In this document: in pieces, positions 24,361-33,761 of the stretch | Numbering within the stretch: position 1 is the first letter of the stretch | How the letters are laid out: every line of letters starts with the position of its first letter | From: Bacteroidales bacterium | GTDB taxonomy: Bacteria > Bacteroidota > Bacteroidia > Bacteroidales > FEN-979 | DNA length: 64,000 bases | Reading direction: 5' to 3' | NCBI GenBank assembly: GCA_023231005.1 | Contig: JALNWG010000005.1 | Location: 62,001-126,000 of the forward strand | Made by a program: the position numbers and the translations under genes | The notes under the pieces: generated by a model | What the model saw: only the letters and a program-made list of their open reading frames with translations | Database searches by the model: none | Told to the model about the DNA's origin: nothing

Positions 24361-25818
24361 CTATGGCGCTGAATATAGTCCTATTTTCAAAATGGACGGC
24401 AAATCGCGCGCCTGATCAATGACCAGACGAACACGTTGAACAGTCACTTCCGGGAACCGGAATAACCGTTTATACCCGACTGTAGTACCAGCAACCAAAG
24501 GTTTCCAATATTGACCATCCCAGATTTCGAAGTGAAATTTTTCAATCCGTTGACCCACTTTGATGTCCTCCTGAATCAACGCTACATTAAATTTCACAGG
24601 CTTCGGAAAATTATATTCAAAAACCGGATAATTTCCGCCTACTGTAGCTTTTGTAAGGATATTATCGGAAAAGATCTGCGATAGTTTCTTGCGCATTCCT
24701 GAAAGACTTTTAACATCATTTTTATGGATGAGTCCCTTTTGATTGGGAGGGACATTCAACAACAATACGGAATTTCGTCCCACGGAATTGAAATAGATGT
24801 CGACCAGTTTGTCTGCTGTTTTAACCAGACTATCCTCCTTTGCATGATAAAACCAGCCCGGGCGAATAGAAACATCGGTCTCGGCGGGATACCACCTAAG
24901 TACTTTTGCATGTTGCAACTCCTTGTCACTTCCCAAATCTACCTCCATCAAATCTCTTGGAACAAAACTCTCCTCATCCATAGGAATAACGCTCCATTCC
25001 TCCTCCCTTCCATATCCCGACTCGTTTCCAACCCAACGTACATCCGGACCCATGATGGCAATCACAGCTCCCGGCTGTAGTTCCCTAACCAATTGATAAT
25101 AGGAAGACCAATCATACACCTGTTTCTTCCCATTGGGACCCTCTCCACAAGCACCATCGAACCAGACTTCAGAAATATCACCATAGCCGGAAAGCAGTTC
25201 TTTTAACAAATTTCTGAAAAATTCATTGTATTTCTGGGAATCTCCATAGCTGGATTCATGACGATCCCAAGGCGACACATAAATCCCGAATTTCATGCCA
25301 TAAGATTTGCAGGCATCAGATACTTCTCTTACCAAATCTCCCTTCCCTTTTCGCCAAGGAGTTGCAGATATATTATAAGCTGTAAACCGGGTAGGCCATA
25401 AACAAAATCCGTCATGATGTTTCACGGTTAAAACAACCATCTTCATACCGGCCAATTGAAACGCCCGTACCCATTGTCTCGCATTCAGTTTTGAAGGATT
25501 AAAAATGGCCGGATCGGCCTTTCCATCACCCCATTCCTTATCCATAAAGGTATTGGGTCCAAAATGAATAAATGCATTGAACTCGCTTTGTTGCCAATTC
25601 AATTGATTTGAAGAAGGGGTTACCCGGGCTGCTTTTTCAATAATTTTTTTTTGGGCTTCACCAAGAGAAATCTCAACCTGATTGTTCCCTACATATATAG
25701 GTCGATCTGGCACACCAAAACGATCTTTGGATGTTTCCTGAGAAAACAATATTCCGGAAATTCCGAAATAAAAAATAAAAATCAATCCTGCTGTTGACAA
25801 TATTTTCGGGTACTTCAT
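24361..25818 (-). CDS. Alpha-L-fucosidase, GH29 family, secreted
   Basis: The product from the ATG at 25816-25818 has 485 residues: a signal peptide (hydrophobic ~5-22, cleavage near LFSQ), a GH29 catalytic domain and a C-terminal beta-domain with a discoidin-like pattern (FNVALIQEDIKVGQRIEKF, then VQRVRLVIDQ). Motifs include FIHFGPNTFMDKEWGDG, VKHHDGFCLWPT, GIYVSPWDRHES and EVWFDGACGEGPNGK, where the Asp of WFDG is the expected nucleophile. It removes terminal L-fucose from glycans in the periplasm or outside. The start was moved 24 codons inside the longest open frame, so that the protein begins with its signal peptide. No other glycan gene neighbours it on the same strand. Confidence 0.88.
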   Translation of the reverse strand: MKYPKILSTAGLIFIFYFGISGILFSQETSKDRFGVPDRPIYVGNNQVEISLGEAQKKIIEKAARVTPSSNQLNWQQSEFNAFIHFGPNTFMDKEWGDGKADPAIFNPSKLNARQWVRAFQLAGMKMVVLTVKHHDGFCLWPTRFTAYNISATPWRKGKGDLVREVSDACKSYGMKFGIYVSPWDRHESSYGDSQKYNEFFRNLLKELLSGYGDISEVWFDGACGEGPNGKKQVYDWSSYYQLVRELQPGAVIAIMGPDVRWVGNESGYGREEEWSVIPMDEESFVPRDLMEVDLGSDKELQHAKVLRWYPAETDVSIRPGWFYHAKEDSLVKTADKLVDIYFNSVGRNSVLLLNVPPNQKGLIHKNDVKSLSGMRKKLSQIFSDNILTKATVGGNYPVFEYNFPKPVKFNVALIQEDIKVGQRIEKFHFEIWDGQYWKPLVAGTTVGYKRLFRFPEVTVQRVRLVIDQARDLPSILKIGLYSAP

Positions 25819-25875
25819 CGGAGCTTCGCATTTTTTTTGAATGAACAATAATAGGCAAAAGAGCTGAATTTCTCT

Positions 25876-25883
25876 TATATTTG
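25876..25883 (+). promoter_or_regulatory. -7 box (TATATTTG) before the acyltransferase gene
   Basis: A perfect TAnnTTTG box 37 bases before the GTG at 25921; no clear TTTG at -33. Confidence 0.42.
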
Positions 25884-25920
25884 AACCCAAAATTTCACAA
25901 ACTTTTCATTAATAATTATT

Positions 25921-26718
25921 GTGCAAGCAGAAATATTTTCCAGTAATGAATATCACACCCATCCCGATACGCACAGATTCCTGGCAGACAGAATTTTAGT
26001 TAAATCACGATGGGTATTTATGTGGAATTATATCCGCATAGTATTTAAATCACGATCCTCTGCCATAAAAGGGAAATATGATTCTCAGGCCTGGATTGAA
26101 TCGTCGCATAACATTTTTGATAACATTGAAGGTTGCGGAGGACGGTTTCACATAACAGGTCTTGACAATATTCGTAATTCTATTGGACCAGTTATATTCC
26201 TTAGTAATCACATGAGTACTTTGGAAACCATGATATTTCCTGGGATTATCCAGCCAATTAAAGAAGTAACCTTTGTGGTCAAAGAAGAATTGGTAAAACA
26301 TTGGGCATTTGGAGCGATAATGCGGTCAAGAAATCCAATTGTGTTAAGTCGTTCCAATCCCCGTGAGGATTTCAAGATTGTTATGGACCAAGGAAGCAAG
26401 TTGCTCACCCAGGGAATTTCCCTGGTCGTTTTTCCTCAGAGTACCAGAAGAATGAAGTTTAATCCTAAAGAATTCCATTCGCTGGGAACCAAATTAGCTA
26501 TTAAAGCAGGCGTTCAGGTTATCCCTGTAGCCATTAAAACCGATTTTTGGGGAAATGGAAAGATTGCCAGTTATCTTGGCCCCATCGATCGGAAAAAACC
26601 GATATATATTGCATTCGGAAGCCCGATGCAAGTTACCGGTAATGGGAAGGAAGAGCACCAAAAAATCATTGATTTTATTCAAACTCATCTCGAAGTTTGG
26701 GAGGCTGATACGCTGTGA
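25921..26718 (+). CDS. PlsC-like 1-acyl-glycerol-3-phosphate acyltransferase, variant motifs
   Basis: This 265-residue protein has the acyltransferase fold of PlsC-type enzymes, which make phosphatidic acid at the inner membrane. The catalytic HX4D box is present as NHMSTLE, with Glu102 in place of Asp after His97. The second box FPEGTR appears as FPQSTR (171-176). Both changes occur together, so this is likely the divergent subfamily rather than a damaged gene. A hydrophobic stretch near residues 30-45 could anchor it. It starts with GTG. The exact acyl acceptor is not known. Confidence 0.75.
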   Translation: MQAEIFSSNEYHTHPDTHRFLADRILVKSRWVFMWNYIRIVFKSRSSAIKGKYDSQAWIESSHNIFDNIEGCGGRFHITGLDNIRNSIGPVIFLSNHMSTLETMIFPGIIQPIKEVTFVVKEELVKHWAFGAIMRSRNPIVLSRSNPREDFKIVMDQGSKLLTQGISLVVFPQSTRRMKFNPKEFHSLGTKLAIKAGVQVIPVAIKTDFWGNGKIASYLGPIDRKKPIYIAFGSPMQVTGNGKEEHQKIIDFIQTHLEVWEADTL

Positions 26719-26788
26719 TCCTTTCTCCTCGTCCATTTAATGGTGGCACTGAGGCCGGTATTGACAGAGAAAATAAAAAAACAAACCC

Positions 26789-28267
26789 ATGAATTCCTGG
26801 AGACAATATCCGGTCATTTACGAAATCAACACCTGGGTTTGGTTGAGAGAGTTAACTATCAAAACAGGCATTGAAGTAACACTATCAAATGTTCCGGAAA
26901 ATATATTGGATGACCTAAGCGGCCTTTCAATTGACGCTGTATGGTTGATGGGGGTATGGGAAAGAAGCCCCAGGGGAAAGAAAATCTCTAACCAAAATGA
27001 AGGAAACCTTCGTGATTTTCGACAGGCATTACATGATTTTACATTGGATGATAATATCGGATCGCCATATTGTGTAAAGAGATATATGGTCGATGAACAT
27101 CTGGGAGGTACTGTAGGGTTGTCAATATTTCGGGAAAAACTTGCTTCACGGGGAATTAAATTAATTCTCGATTTTGTTCCCAATCACCTGGCACACGATC
27201 ATCCTTGGGTATCTGAATCGCCTGATTTTTTTATTCAGGGCAATTTCGACGATCTTCAAAAAGATCCCGCTACATTTGTTGCGATCGGCAATGCTATTTT
27301 TGCCTGCGGAAAAGATCCCTTTTATCAGGCATGGCAGGATGTTGTACAAATGAATGCTTTTCATCCTGATTTGCGGAAAGCAATCCTTGAAACCATTTTA
27401 CAGATCGCGAATCAATGCGATGGAATCCGTTGTGATATGGCTATGCTGGTAATGAATGATATTTTCGAGAAGACCTGGCAACAAAAGGCAGGATCTAAAC
27501 CCATGCTGGATTATTGGGAAGAGATTATCCCTGCTACCAAGCGACACCATGAAGGTTTCCTTTTCATCGCCGAAGCATATTGGGATATGGAGTGGAATCT
27601 ACAGCAACAGGGCTTTGATTATTGCTATGATAAGCGGCTGTACGATCGGTTGGAATCCAGAAACCCCGCAACCATTTTACAGCATATCTCCGCCCCCTTG
27701 GATTTTCAATCGAAGCTACTTCGTTTCATTGAAAACCACGATGAACCAAGAGCTGCAGCAATTTTTAAGCCTTTTACAGAAAAAGCCTTAGCGGTTGCTT
27801 TTTCCACTTTGCCCGGTGCCAGACTCTTTCATGAAGGCCAACTTGAAGGAAGAAAGGTGAAATTACCTGTATTCCTTTGCAGGAGATCCCCGGAACCAGT
27901 CAATTTTGCCTTGCAATCATTTTATTGCAAACTCCTTTCCGAAATCAGTTTACCTGTTTTTCATCAGGGTTGTTGGTCACTTTTTCAAACAAGTGGATGG
28001 GTAGATAACCACACTTTTTCATATTTGTTATCCTGGGGTTGGAAGGGTGAGGGAACAAGCTATCTCATCATCATTAACATGAGTGAAAAGGATTCACAGG
28101 GAAAGGTCAGGATTGATTGGCAGGATCTCAGGGGTAGCAATTGGCAACTCGATGATCCATTTTCCGGACAATCGTATTTGCGTGAAGGATCAGAATTATT
28201 AAATCCAGGACTCTATGTCAGTCTCGAACCATGGAGTTTCCATTTCTTCCGGGTTACCGCACCATAA
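26789..28267 (+). CDS. GH13 alpha-amylase-family enzyme, cytoplasmic
   Basis: The 492-residue protein begins directly with the catalytic barrel (YPVIYEINTWVWL) and no signal peptide. The conserved GH13 regions are all present: LILDFVPNHLAHDH, CDGIRCDMAMLV (nucleophile Asp), LFIAEAYWD (acid/base Glu) and FIENHDEPRAAA (third Asp). A C-terminal beta-domain with YVSLEPWSFHFFRV closes it. It acts on an alpha-glucan or an alpha-glucoside; the precise substrate cannot be read from the sequence. Its 3' end overlaps the convergent M28 peptidase gene by 14 bases. Confidence 0.85.
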   Translation: MNSWRQYPVIYEINTWVWLRELTIKTGIEVTLSNVPENILDDLSGLSIDAVWLMGVWERSPRGKKISNQNEGNLRDFRQALHDFTLDDNIGSPYCVKRYMVDEHLGGTVGLSIFREKLASRGIKLILDFVPNHLAHDHPWVSESPDFFIQGNFDDLQKDPATFVAIGNAIFACGKDPFYQAWQDVVQMNAFHPDLRKAILETILQIANQCDGIRCDMAMLVMNDIFEKTWQQKAGSKPMLDYWEEIIPATKRHHEGFLFIAEAYWDMEWNLQQQGFDYCYDKRLYDRLESRNPATILQHISAPLDFQSKLLRFIENHDEPRAAAIFKPFTEKALAVAFSTLPGARLFHEGQLEGRKVKLPVFLCRRSPEPVNFALQSFYCKLLSEISLPVFHQGCWSLFQTSGWVDNHTFSYLLSWGWKGEGTSYLIIINMSEKDSQGKVRIDWQDLRGSNWQLDDPFSGQSYLREGSELLNPGLYVSLEPWSFHFFRVTAP

Positions 28268-29807
28268 CCTTTTTATTTGCCATCACACCATCTCCGGTAA
28301 TGCTGACCACATATAATCCTTGTGCAAAACCAGTAAGATCCATCCTCATTTGCTTCTCAAATGAATGGGAAAGTACTGTTTTACCCGACATATTAATTAC
28401 CTGGCACTGTAACGGGTAATGTGAAGTTGATGAAATTTGAAGCTGTATTCCAGGAAACCCCGATAGTACCTTAATTTCCACAGTCGACACATTATTTTCC
28501 GAAACCCCGGAAGGATCGTAATATGGTCTTGCCAACGATACTACCGAAGCTAATCCCGACTGAATAAGTTTACGGGCCAAAGCATAGCAGTTTACACTGG
28601 GACCAATAGTATCTCCTGAAGTATGAATGTAAGGACTGTAATCAGGTTCATCCTCAAATGGAAAAATTCCCATATATCCATGTTCATTGAAGGAGGTATG
28701 ATCGCTGTCGCCACCGGTAAGTCCGGTAAGATGATAAATCGGAAATTCCGGAATATAAATCGGAGCAACACCTGTATAAAAATCTACCAAAACCTCAGCA
28801 CTGTTGGGTGCAATCAGATCGCTGTGGATTTCTGTTCCTGGTTTTTGATAACTGATCATATCCATATTAAAATACCCCAGAATGTTCATTCCCTGCTGCT
28901 CACAACGCTTTGCATATTCCTCACTTCCAAATAATCCATACTCCTCAGCAGAAAATGCACAATAAATAATTGTCCGTTCAAATTCATATTGGCTTAAAAT
29001 TCGTGCAACCTCAAGTACGCCGGCAGTTCCTGAAGCATTATCATCAGCCCCAGGTGCATTACCATAATACGTATATGAATCATAATGAGCACCAAGGACG
29101 ACATACTCTTCAGGATATACTTTTCCAATCTGAGTTGCTATCACATTTCCGCTGGAACCGGAAGGCTGAGTTACAGGCTGAATTTCAACAGGGAATCCAA
29201 GAGCAACATATTTATCCTTGAGCCAGTTCTGTGCTTGTACTGCCTGCGGAGTTTTGCATTTACGTGTTCCATAATCCTGCAGATGCTGTATGGTTGAATC
29301 CACAGAAACTGTATCCACTTCATTTATATAGGTAAAAATTTCCGGAAAAGTATCTATTTCATACTGTGGAGACCGCTCGTGATGTATGATCCATCGCGAA
29401 TCCTTACATATTTTCACCAAACCACCATGAACCCCGGGGTAGAAATCATCAGACTGTTCCTGAGAATATTTGATAAATGCTTTTTCACCATCGGCAAAAA
29501 GAACCGTTCCGGAATGTTGCAAATTGCTTACATATTGTTCTTTATCCTTAAATGGCAACCATGCCATCATATAGGATGTTCCGTTTATCCAGGGATTTGC
29601 ATCGATAACCTGATAATTAAAACTTACCGGATCTGAATGAGAAGCGACAAGAAAATCCGGTCCCTGATAGTGTACTACCAAGCCTTTGCACTGGGTTATG
29701 AGATTTAATTCTCCGGGTGTATGATATTTAATCAGAATTAATTCCTGAGTATATCCCGTCAATACCAAGAAAAAGAATAGGAAAACAAAGGTTAGTCGTC
29801 GTGCCAT
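28254..29807 (-). CDS. Secreted M28-family zinc aminopeptidase with T9SS type A sorting domain
   Basis: The 517-residue protein has a signal peptide (hydrophobic ~5-18) and an N-terminal pro-like region. An M28 peptidase domain (~180-430) contains VVLGAHYDSY (His), PGADDNASGTAG (Asp), CAFSAEEYGLFGSEEYA (catalytic Glu and ligand), YFNMDMIS (Asp) and DSDHTSFNEHGY (His). The C-terminal ~80 residues (VEIKVLSGFPG ... GFAQGLYVVSITG) resemble a type IX secretion sorting domain. It probably removes N-terminal residues from peptides outside the cell. Confidence 0.88.
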   Translation of the reverse strand: MARRLTFVFLFFFLVLTGYTQELILIKYHTPGELNLITQCKGLVVHYQGPDFLVASHSDPVSFNYQVIDANPWINGTSYMMAWLPFKDKEQYVSNLQHSGTVLFADGEKAFIKYSQEQSDDFYPGVHGGLVKICKDSRWIIHHERSPQYEIDTFPEIFTYINEVDTVSVDSTIQHLQDYGTRKCKTPQAVQAQNWLKDKYVALGFPVEIQPVTQPSGSSGNVIATQIGKVYPEEYVVLGAHYDSYTYYGNAPGADDNASGTAGVLEVARILSQYEFERTIIYCAFSAEEYGLFGSEEYAKRCEQQGMNILGYFNMDMISYQKPGTEIHSDLIAPNSAEVLVDFYTGVAPIYIPEFPIYHLTGLTGGDSDHTSFNEHGYMGIFPFEDEPDYSPYIHTSGDTIGPSVNCYALARKLIQSGLASVVSLARPYYDPSGVSENNVSTVEIKVLSGFPGIQLQISSTSHYPLQCQVINMSGKTVLSHSFEKQMRMDLTGFAQGLYVVSITGDGVMANKKVMVR

Positions 29808-29860
29808 ATTTGAAAAGGATTAAAGGTTAAAAAGACAGATATTTAATAATTTTTTCCACA

Positions 29861-30739
29861 TCATTCTATCAAATTATCAGAAGTTATGATGGTTTGTGAC
29901 ATTGGAATCGTCATTTTCATCTGACCAGTCATTGCACAGGTCATATCTTGTTGTAACTTACTCTCTTTTGCGATAATCATTCCGAGTTTTGGATCATACC
30001 ATCCTGTACCACTGGTTTCTCCAGACCCTTCGATAAAAAAATCCATTCCCATGAGGTTCATCTTCCCAGTAGTTTCAGTTTTAGAAGTGAAGGATATTTT
30101 GCAGCAATCGTGCCCATTTTTTTGTTCCATCTGAACCAAAGTATATTCGAATTGTCCCTGATAAATCATACTCCCCTGCCCGATTTTAACGGTATCGTTG
30201 ATCGGAGAAGTCCATTTTTCACCCATCCCTACAGAATGATCGGGAAAATGTAAAAAAAAGTCGGCTTTAAGGGAAGTAGTGTTCCCAAATCCCATCTTAT
30301 TCAACGATTGCACAGAATCGATCACTTGGTTTTTAATCTGGTCTCCTAAAAAACTAATGGTTATTCTGTTTCGCTTTCCAACCAATTCCTTTTGGTCTAT
30401 AATGGTATCGAACATACCGCTTTTAATCGATGATTTTATTGATTCATAACTACAGATAAAAGTCATATTTCCATTTGCGGCCACCGAATCAATGACTATC
30501 TTTACGACACTTGAAGCCGATCCGGATGCATTCATTTCTTTTCCGTTAATCTCCTGCTGACTGTCAAATGTTGTGCGTGTTTTATATCGGTATGTCTCTC
30601 CTGTTGTATATCTGAATGTAAGGTTAATCTTATCCTGAGCATTTAGACCAAGGAAGACAAACATCAAACTACAGACAAGAATTGACCGGAAAATTTTAAA
30701 TTTCATATTGGGGAGGGAGCTAGGTTTACTATTTTTCAT
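29861..30739 (-). CDS. Secreted protein of unknown function (resembles DUF6263)
   Basis: The 292-residue product has a signal peptide after a short basic lead (core SILVCSLMFVFLGLNAQ) and is otherwise beta-rich with many Thr/Ser, such as TFRYTTGETYRYKTRTTF near the mature N-terminus and a WYDPKLGMIIAKES motif near the end. This resembles the Bacteroidota family DUF6263, whose function is unknown. The ATG at 30737-30739 is chosen because it has a purine-rich AAGAGAGAAAG just upstream and overlaps the preceding M28 gene by 11 bases, implying coupled translation. The internal ATG at 30706 lacks such a site. Confidence 0.7.
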   Translation of the reverse strand: MKNSKPSSLPNMKFKIFRSILVCSLMFVFLGLNAQDKINLTFRYTTGETYRYKTRTTFDSQQEINGKEMNASGSASSVVKIVIDSVAANGNMTFICSYESIKSSIKSGMFDTIIDQKELVGKRNRITISFLGDQIKNQVIDSVQSLNKMGFGNTTSLKADFFLHFPDHSVGMGEKWTSPINDTVKIGQGSMIYQGQFEYTLVQMEQKNGHDCCKISFTSKTETTGKMNLMGMDFFIEGSGETSGTGWYDPKLGMIIAKESKLQQDMTCAMTGQMKMTIPMSQTIITSDNLIE

Positions 30740-32336
30740 CTTTCTCTCTTGGATTGATGATTGGGTAATTGTGATTATCATTGGATATATACCAGGCAGT
30801 AAGGAAAGCAAGTCTTGCTACACGGGCAGCTTTCTGGGCATTAATCTTTGCAGGCTCATCACTAACCTGATGATAATCGGCATGAAGTCCTGTAAAGAAA
30901 AATATAGCTGGAATACCCTTGTTGAAAAAATTAACATGATCACTACCGCCCTCCATGTGGTCATCTTTACTTTCAACCAAAATCAAATTTGTGGACTTGT
31001 TTTGCATCCGGATGATTTTTATCAAGTCAGGGTTTTGACGAGCGCCGATCAATTCCAGAGAATCGGGATTGTTTCTGCTAATCATATCCAGGTTTAACAT
31101 TGCCACCGTTTGATCTAGCGGAATGATCGGATCACGAACATAGGTAGACGATCCCAGCAATCCTATTTCTTCTCCCGCAAAAGCAATGAAAAGGAGACTG
31201 CGTTTCGGTTTTTCAGGAATTTGAGCAAAGGCCTTGGCAATCGCTAATACTCCGCTTGTTCCGGAGGCATTATCATCGGCTCCGTTAAAGATGGAATCAG
31301 TATTTGCCAGATGCTCTCTCAAATAACCTACATGATCATAATGCGCTCCGATCACAACTACTTGATTTTTTAAAATGGGGTCTGAACCTTCCAGAAATCC
31401 GATCACATTTTTTCCTCCGATGGGCTTAGCTTCCAATACGATATTCATCGTCATGGTTTTCCCTTTCAAGAGAAATGAATGGGGAACCATTTCTTTTTCA
31501 ATCTCAATCTGTATGTTTTTCAAGGAATCAACACTCCCAAGCAGTGTATTAATCACTGATTCTCCGACCTGTACAACAGGTATATTTTCAGTCAGGCTTT
31601 TGCAATTCCCCATCGGAAGAATATTCCATGGAAGCGTTCTTGATAAAGATGGCCAGGGGGATCCTCTGGGTTTTAAAGAGGAATATTGCAAAGGACCGGA
31701 AACCACAATCATGCCAATGGCACCATGTTTCATCGCCTGGAGCATTTTTTCCATAATGCCGGTATGTTGTGCAAAAACATCCCCATAAAATATTTTGTGT
31801 GAAGTATCTTCTTTTCCTGGCTCCTGACGCAAGACAAGCACAATTTTCCCCTTTACATCTACATTTTCGTAATCATCATAATGGCACTCCGGAGCTGTAA
31901 TCCCATAACCGGCGAAAACGATCTCCCCTTCAATCTGTTTACTCCCACTAAAATCATAAGGAACAAAATCTGTTTTTAAAAAAAATTTCTCCGAATCAAG
32001 TCCATGACCTACTGAAATAAAGTTACCGCTCCCCAGATCAAAATTACAGTATGAAAGATCCTGGAAATAAGAACCATGTATGGACTTCAATCCAAAAGTC
32101 TGGAATTTTCCTGCGATGAAGTTGGCGGCAATATCTAAACCGGGACTGGGTGTTTCGCGGCCTTTTAAAGAATCTGATGCCAGAAAGTCAATCGATTGCC
32201 GAATAAATTCCGGGGTGATAATTTGATTGATTTGTTTTACGATATCAGACTGGGCATTAGAATGATGCGGGGTCAGAATCATCAAAAAAAACAAACAAAT
32301 CAAAAGAAAAATACGATGAAAACTAAATAATTTCAT
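30729..32336 (-). CDS. Periplasmic/secreted M28-family peptidase with PA-type insert
   Basis: The 535-residue protein has a signal peptide (core IFLLICLFFLMILT, cleavage near SNAQ) and a PA-like domain in the middle. The M28 zinc set is IGAHYDHVGY (His), NGADDNASGTSG (Asp), IAFAGEEIGLLGS (Glu), LNLDMISRN (Asp) and LHADYHQVSDEP (His). Unlike the neighbouring M28 enzyme at 28254-29807 it has no T9SS domain, so it likely stays in the periplasm. It is followed by an overlapping gene for a secreted protein of unknown function. Confidence 0.88.
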   Translation of the reverse strand: MKLFSFHRIFLLICLFFLMILTPHHSNAQSDIVKQINQIITPEFIRQSIDFLASDSLKGRETPSPGLDIAANFIAGKFQTFGLKSIHGSYFQDLSYCNFDLGSGNFISVGHGLDSEKFFLKTDFVPYDFSGSKQIEGEIVFAGYGITAPECHYDDYENVDVKGKIVLVLRQEPGKEDTSHKIFYGDVFAQHTGIMEKMLQAMKHGAIGMIVVSGPLQYSSLKPRGSPWPSLSRTLPWNILPMGNCKSLTENIPVVQVGESVINTLLGSVDSLKNIQIEIEKEMVPHSFLLKGKTMTMNIVLEAKPIGGKNVIGFLEGSDPILKNQVVVIGAHYDHVGYLREHLANTDSIFNGADDNASGTSGVLAIAKAFAQIPEKPKRSLLFIAFAGEEIGLLGSSTYVRDPIIPLDQTVAMLNLDMISRNNPDSLELIGARQNPDLIKIIRMQNKSTNLILVESKDDHMEGGSDHVNFFNKGIPAIFFFTGLHADYHQVSDEPAKINAQKAARVARLAFLTAWYISNDNHNYPIINPREKDEK

Positions 32337-32467
32337 CTGTAAAATATTAGAATTAAAATTCCATCCCCTGAAGATTTTTTTGGTTTTTCCAGAATCTCCA
32401 GAAAGATCGGGAAATTTTAGCGATTTTTCTTTCTTTGAATTTTTATCAAATTTAAAAGAAAAATACG

Positions 32468-32504
32468 AAAAGAGCCGGTACTTTATTCAAATACCGGCTC
32501 TTTT
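32468..32504 (-). terminator. Rho-independent terminator of the envelope operon
   Basis: A 13-base-pair perfect stem (AAAAGAGCCGGTA at 32468-32480 with TACCGGCTCTTTT at 32492-32504) with an 11-base loop. On the minus strand the stem ends in TTTT followed by cgtattttt. It closes the long minus-strand operon 42010-32522. Confidence 0.88.
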
Positions 32505-32521
32505 ACAAAAAAAAGTTCCTA

Positions 32522-33040
32522 TTACTGGATACTCAGCTTTTTCTTCACAAGTAACATTACATCATCTGATTCATCTTTAAAGATGACAACATCCTCAATG
32601 GCATTCAACACATAAGTGAATTTATTTTCTTTGGCAACGTCCTTAATAGCCGTTTTTGCCTTTTCAATAAATGGAGCTACCAGTTCTTGTTGTTTTGCTT
32701 GCAAATCTTGTTGTGCTTTTTGTTGGAAAGCATCAATACGTGCCTGTAAATCAGAAAGTTCCTTTTCTTTTGTTTGTTTGATCAGATCCGACATACCGGA
32801 AGCCTGGGATTGATAATCCTGATATTTGTTCTCAAATTCTGCCTTCATGGCATCCATTTGATCCGACAATGTCTTTTGGTATGTTTGTAACTTGATTTTT
32901 ACTGAATCAATTCCCGGCATGGCAGCCAACAGTGAATTAAAATCAATATAACCGATTTTAACAGGATTCTGGGCTTGGGATGCAAAGGAGCAACTTAAAA
33001 ATAAAACCACAAGGGTGATAAGCTTTGCTATTCTTTTCAT
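32522..33040 (-). CDS. OmpH/Skp-family periplasmic chaperone, second copy
   Basis: The product from the ATG at 33038-33040 has 172 residues; the frame extends two codons further to a TTG. It has a signal peptide (core LITLVVLFLSCSF, cleavage near SQAQ), the Skp-type N-terminal strand VKIGYIDFNSLLAAMPG, then a long helical hairpin (~45-135) rich in Gln, Lys and Glu. The C-terminal strand AKENKFTYVLNA matches the family. Skp holds unfolded outer membrane proteins in the periplasm for BamA. It is the last gene of the operon and is followed by a strong terminator. Confidence 0.88.
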   Translation of the reverse strand: MKRIAKLITLVVLFLSCSFASQAQNPVKIGYIDFNSLLAAMPGIDSVKIKLQTYQKTLSDQMDAMKAEFENKYQDYQSQASGMSDLIKQTKEKELSDLQARIDAFQQKAQQDLQAKQQELVAPFIEKAKTAIKDVAKENKFTYVLNAIEDVVIFKDESDDVMLLVKKKLSIQ

Positions 33041-33114
33041 TTTCAACGATTAAAGGGTTAATACTATATACAAGAAGTGCAAATTTACAATTTTTTTTAT
33101 TCAAACAATCACGA

Positions 33115-33720
33115 CTATGGGTTTTTCCTGATTTCTTTGGATTCATTGCCTCCGCCACCTGTTCCGCTTCCGGCAGGAGCGGCTTTTCCTTTTCCTTTTC
33201 TACCGCTAAGACTTGCACCCATGTTATCCAGAACTTCATCACTGATATCGTATTTCGGGTTGGCATACATCATAGTCAAACTTCCACCTTTATCGAAAAT
33301 GACGGCGTAATTGTTGTTGGTAGCAATTTCCTGGATGGCATTATAGATCTTTTCCTGGATTGGTTTCACCAACTCCTGGCGTTTTTTGAACAAATCACCA
33401 TCCTTTCCAAAACGATTCCGTTGTAAGTTTTTTGCTTCCTTTTCCTTGTCCACGATCTCTTGTTCCTTTTTCTTTTTCATATCATCCGGGAGAAGTACCG
33501 ATTGTGTCTGGTAATCCTTGTACATTTTATCCACTTCTGCAAATTTTCCCTCGATCTCCTTCTGCCATGTCACAGAAAGTTCATCAAGCTGAGCTTGTGC
33601 TTCAGCAAATTCCGGAATATTATCCAGGATATATTGGGTATCAACATAAGCAAATTTCTGTGCATGCAACAGGGTTATTGAACCAATAACCACCATCATT
33701 GTTAGAAAAATCTTTTTCAT
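33115..33720 (-). CDS. OmpH/Skp-family periplasmic chaperone, first copy, with Gly/Lys-rich tail
   Basis: A 201-residue Skp relative with a signal peptide (core FLTMMVVIGSITLL, cleavage near LHAQ), the strand FAYVDTQYILDNIPE and a long coiled-coil hairpin (~40-125). The closing strand is NNNYAVIFDKGG. It differs from its neighbour by a C-terminal low-complexity extension (GRKGKGKAAPAGSGTGGGG). Two adjacent copies after bamA is a common arrangement in Bacteroidota. It starts 41 bases after bamA. Confidence 0.88.
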   Translation of the reverse strand: MKKIFLTMMVVIGSITLLHAQKFAYVDTQYILDNIPEFAEAQAQLDELSVTWQKEIEGKFAEVDKMYKDYQTQSVLLPDDMKKKKEQEIVDKEKEAKNLQRNRFGKDGDLFKKRQELVKPIQEKIYNAIQEIATNNNYAVIFDKGGSLTMMYANPKYDISDEVLDNMGASLSGRKGKGKAAPAGSGTGGGGNESKEIRKNP

Positions 33721-33761
33721 AATTTTTTAAATTTCAATATTTCACCATTTCGTTATTTTAT

